Positions 62,125 through 64,000 of a stretch of DNA of 64,000 nucleotides are shown piece after piece. The notes beneath the pieces were generated by a model. The model was not told the DNA's origin, made no database searches, and was given only the letters and a program-made list of their open reading frames with translations. The stretch lies in assembly GCF_000622325.1 (NCBI RefSeq), contig NZ_JASE01000005.1:186001-250000 (forward strand), given 5' to 3'. Position 1 is the first letter of the stretch; every line of letters starts with the position of its first letter. A program made the position numbers and the translations under genes. This DNA comes from Sulfitobacter geojensis (lineage in GTDB: Bacteria; Pseudomonadota; Alphaproteobacteria; Rhodobacterales; Rhodobacteraceae).

Positions 62125-63403
62125 TTTTAAACCGAAAATCACGCTGGTGGGCGGGGACGGGCGCCCCTCAGGCGTGCCGCGTCATATTCTTCATCTGGTC
62201 TCCGTCCTGCAGGAAGAAGCCGACCTTTCCGTCATCAGCGACAAGGACGAAGGTGGCTATACCGCTTTGCAGGAGATGAAGGTCCGACACATCGTGATCA
62301 AAGGGCTGACCAACCGCCCGTCCTTGCGCCACCATTGGCACGGAATTTCCAGCCTTTTGAACACCCTTAGAAACGAGGCGTCCGACATGATCTGGGTCCA
62401 CGCACGGTTGCAGGTGCTGGTTTGCCGGTTGCTGTTGGCCTTTCGGATATGGAAACCCAACTGTCCGGTTGTATTTACCCACCATGGTCTCCCATACGGG
62501 CGCGGATATCACCCGCTGGTCCATCGCATCTGTAAGGGGTTGGAAAAACTGCTTGTCGCAACCTGCCCACCGCAGGATCTGGTATTTCTCAATCACCGGA
62601 TGGCAGGGTGGATGGCCAGGGACGCACATGCAACCAGATTAGCCCGTCATCGTATTCACATTTTACCAAATTGCTCGAACCTGCGCCCCCTTCCACAGGT
62701 GCACAAGACCGGAATCAAAAGGCTTGTCATGACCGGCCGAACTGGTCGTCAAAAAGACTACGATGTCGCGATCCGGCTTCTTGCTGAACTTCCGGACCAT
62801 TTTAGGCTTACCCTTTGTGGACCGGGCACAGACGATCTTAAATTCCAGTCCAACATCGCCGCGCTGACCACTCAAGCGGTTTTCGATCGGATCACGTTTA
62901 CGGGTCCCTTGCCAGATGCACGCCAACCCATCAGTACCGCAGACGCATATTTGCTGACCTCGCGGTACGAGGGGACGCCAATCGGTGCTCTCGAAGCATT
63001 CGAAGCTGGGCTACCGATCATCCTGCGCAATTTTGACGGTGCAAACGATCTTGTTTCAAAACACCCTTGCGGGTTGGTTATGGGCGACCAAAACCTTGCG
63101 CATGAAGCAAAACGGATCATTGCCCTACTGAATGAATTCGATCGCAACGCCGCCACTCTGCGCGCGAGCATTAAACGGGTTTGGCGTGCGCATTGGGCAC
63201 CAGCTATTTTTGCACGCAACGCCCGTGCACTTGTGCGGTCGGTTCTGCGCACCGCTAACCCTCAGGTGGAAGCGCGAGATTGTATTCGTGATGCTCCAAT
63301 GCTGCATCAAGGTCTTCATAAAAATGCAGCTGCCCGCGCTCAAGTACCGCCGCCATATTACACAGCCGCCGCACCATCGGCGCAGAATGGGTTACAACAA
63401 TAG
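62111..63403 (+). CDS. Glycosyltransferase family 4 protein
   Basis: A 430-residue GT-B glycosyltransferase. ITLVGGDGRPSGVPRHILHL opens the acceptor domain, VVFTHHGLPYGRGYH follows, and the donor side has RLVMTGRTGRQKDYDVAI and TSRYEGTPIGALEAFEAGLP. The TTG at 62111 after a G-rich stretch overlaps the GT2 gene by 14 bp; an ATG at 62036 would overlap 89 bp. The last 50 codons overlap the 3' end of the opposite-strand exporter ATPase by 149 bp, and the Ala/Pro-rich tail there is probably non-essential. Confidence 0.83.
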   Translation: MADYSFKPKITLVGGDGRPSGVPRHILHLVSVLQEEADLSVISDKDEGGYTALQEMKVRHIVIKGLTNRPSLRHHWHGISSLLNTLRNEASDMIWVHARLQVLVCRLLLAFRIWKPNCPVVFTHHGLPYGRGYHPLVHRICKGLEKLLVATCPPQDLVFLNHRMAGWMARDAHATRLARHRIHILPNCSNLRPLPQVHKTGIKRLVMTGRTGRQKDYDVAIRLLAELPDHFRLTLCGPGTDDLKFQSNIAALTTQAVFDRITFTGPLPDARQPISTADAYLLTSRYEGTPIGALEAFEAGLPIILRNFDGANDLVSKHPCGLVMGDQNLAHEAKRIIALLNEFDRNAATLRASIKRVWRAHWAPAIFARNARALVRSVLRTANPQVEARDCIRDAPMLHQGLHKNAAARAQVPPPYYTAAAPSAQNGLQQ

Positions 63404-63923
63404 CCCCGGCGGTTTCATTCCTTTTGTCGAAAACCTGAACACTCTTGTGTCGGAACGCCCCATCCCCGACAGAGGTCACTTCGTCGACCAGATAAGTATC
63501 AAACGGAATGCCCATCGACACGCCGAACGACAGGCGCGATTTCATGCCCGCAGAATAGGTGCGCAACGGCATGCGAAAATGTGCTCCCAACCCGGCAAAA
63601 TCCTCAACAAACCGGACCAGACCGTCGCTGTCCACGCCATAAAGCCGCGCCACAAATCGGGTGTTTTGCACCCCTGTCAGATCAGGATGAAACGATCCTT
63701 GAAAACCAACTGGATAGGAAATGCTACCCGTTGATAAAACCCGACCGGACGTCGGCCGGATCGTCCCCGCGATAAGTTTCAAGAGGGTGCTTTTACCCGC
63801 ACCATTCCGGCCCAAAAGCGCGACACTTGCGCCGGTCGGAAAAGTAGCCGTAAGGTTTTCGACAATCGTCTGGCGTCCACCGCGTGTTGGAAAATGTTTG
63901 GTCAAGTTTTCAAGATAGATCAT
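63255..63923 (-). CDS. Polysaccharide export ABC transporter ATPase (KpsT/Wzt type)
   Basis: A 222-residue ABC ATPase. Walker A is LLGRNGAGKSTLLKL, the signature region is RTYSAGMKSRLSFGVSMG, and Walker B is TYLVDEVTSVGD, as in capsule exporters of the KpsT family. The C-terminal carbohydrate-binding domain of some Wzt proteins is absent. It is convergent with the GT4 gene and 4 bp downstream of the permease tail. It exports a lipid-linked capsule or O-chain. Confidence 0.9.
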   Translation of the reverse strand: MIYLENLTKHFPTRGGRQTIVENLTATFPTGASVALLGRNGAGKSTLLKLIAGTIRPTSGRVLSTGSISYPVGFQGSFHPDLTGVQNTRFVARLYGVDSDGLVRFVEDFAGLGAHFRMPLRTYSAGMKSRLSFGVSMGIPFDTYLVDEVTSVGDGAFRHKSVQVFDKRNETAGAIVVTHSAPMVRRLCNMAAVLERGQLHFYEDLDAALEHHEYNLALPPEG

Positions 63924-63927
63924 ATGC

Positions 63928-64000
63928 TTAACTTCTGTCGCGAAGCGAATAATACACCAGGCACAGAATCGACCACGTGAAAAAACAAAACACAGCGCTC
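63928..64000 (-). CDS. Polysaccharide export ABC permease, C-terminal fragment
   Basis: The last 23 codons of a leftward gene are present, ending FFTWSILCLVYYSLRDRS with TAA at 63928-63930. A hydrophobic final helix and Arg-rich end fit a KpsM/Wzm-type permease, and the ATPase starts 4 bp later. The rest of the gene lies outside the window. Confidence 0.65.
   Translation of the reverse strand, partial: SAVFCFFTWSILCLVYYSLRDRS

Overview
The window looks like chromosome of a marine alphaproteobacterium of the Roseobacter group (Rhodobacteraceae). This rests on GC-rich, gene-dense DNA with many 4-bp ATGA gene overlaps, TRAP and ABC uptake systems, a split pqiA gene, dTDP-rhamnose and capsule-type export genes, and an RTX protein. 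Species cannot be named from the sequence alone. About 63 protein genes are supported; the first and last run off the window. No rRNA, tRNA, CRISPR array or insertion sequence was recognised.

Layout. 1-3.1 kb: glucosylglycerate metabolism (GH13_18 phosphorylase, GT81 synthase, HAD phosphatase). 3.3-7.2 kb: a leftward catabolic operon, in order of transcription an APH-fold kinase, an enolase paralogue with two altered catalytic residues, an FAH-type hydrolase and an SDR dehydrogenase. It is divergent from a LacI regulator, with a perfect 16-bp palindrome between. 8.5-13.5 kb: a TRAP transporter, then OsmC, SMP-30 lactonase and 4-OT tautomerase genes. 13.6-15.6 kb: a soluble two-component system. 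Three near-identical palindromes (TGCGGGWACCCGCA) lie upstream of the TRAP operon, the tautomerase/lactonase operon and the two-component operon, which suggests one regulon.

16-23.6 kb: a ten-gene thiamine operon (thiD-thiO-thiS-thiG-thiE-thiF-thiY-tenA-thiZ-thiX) behind a single TPP riboswitch. It combines thiazole synthesis with pyrimidine salvage. 23.8-28.1 kb: a pqiAABC-type envelope lipid-transport operon whose PqiB carries a 390-bp tandem duplication. 28.2-35.7 kb: individual housekeeping and catabolic genes. 35.9-45.0 kb: a peptide-type ABC uptake system with a cupin, a P1-family aminopeptidase and an alpha/beta hydrolase, interrupted by opposite-strand genes. 45.0-46.3 kb: a zeta-GST isomerase and an FAH hydrolase (lower gentisate or homogentisate pathway). 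46.4-49.3 kb: copper export (copA-cueR) with a recognisable 19-bp-spacer MerR-type promoter.

49.6-64 kb: surface polysaccharide region with manC, the dTDP-L-rhamnose genes rfbCBDA, a DUF2793 protein, an RTX protein interrupted by a one-base frameshift, four glycosyltransferases, and the ATPase and permease tail of a capsule-type ABC exporter.

The most unusual content is the kinase/enolase-paralogue catabolic module and the three-palindrome regulon next to it.
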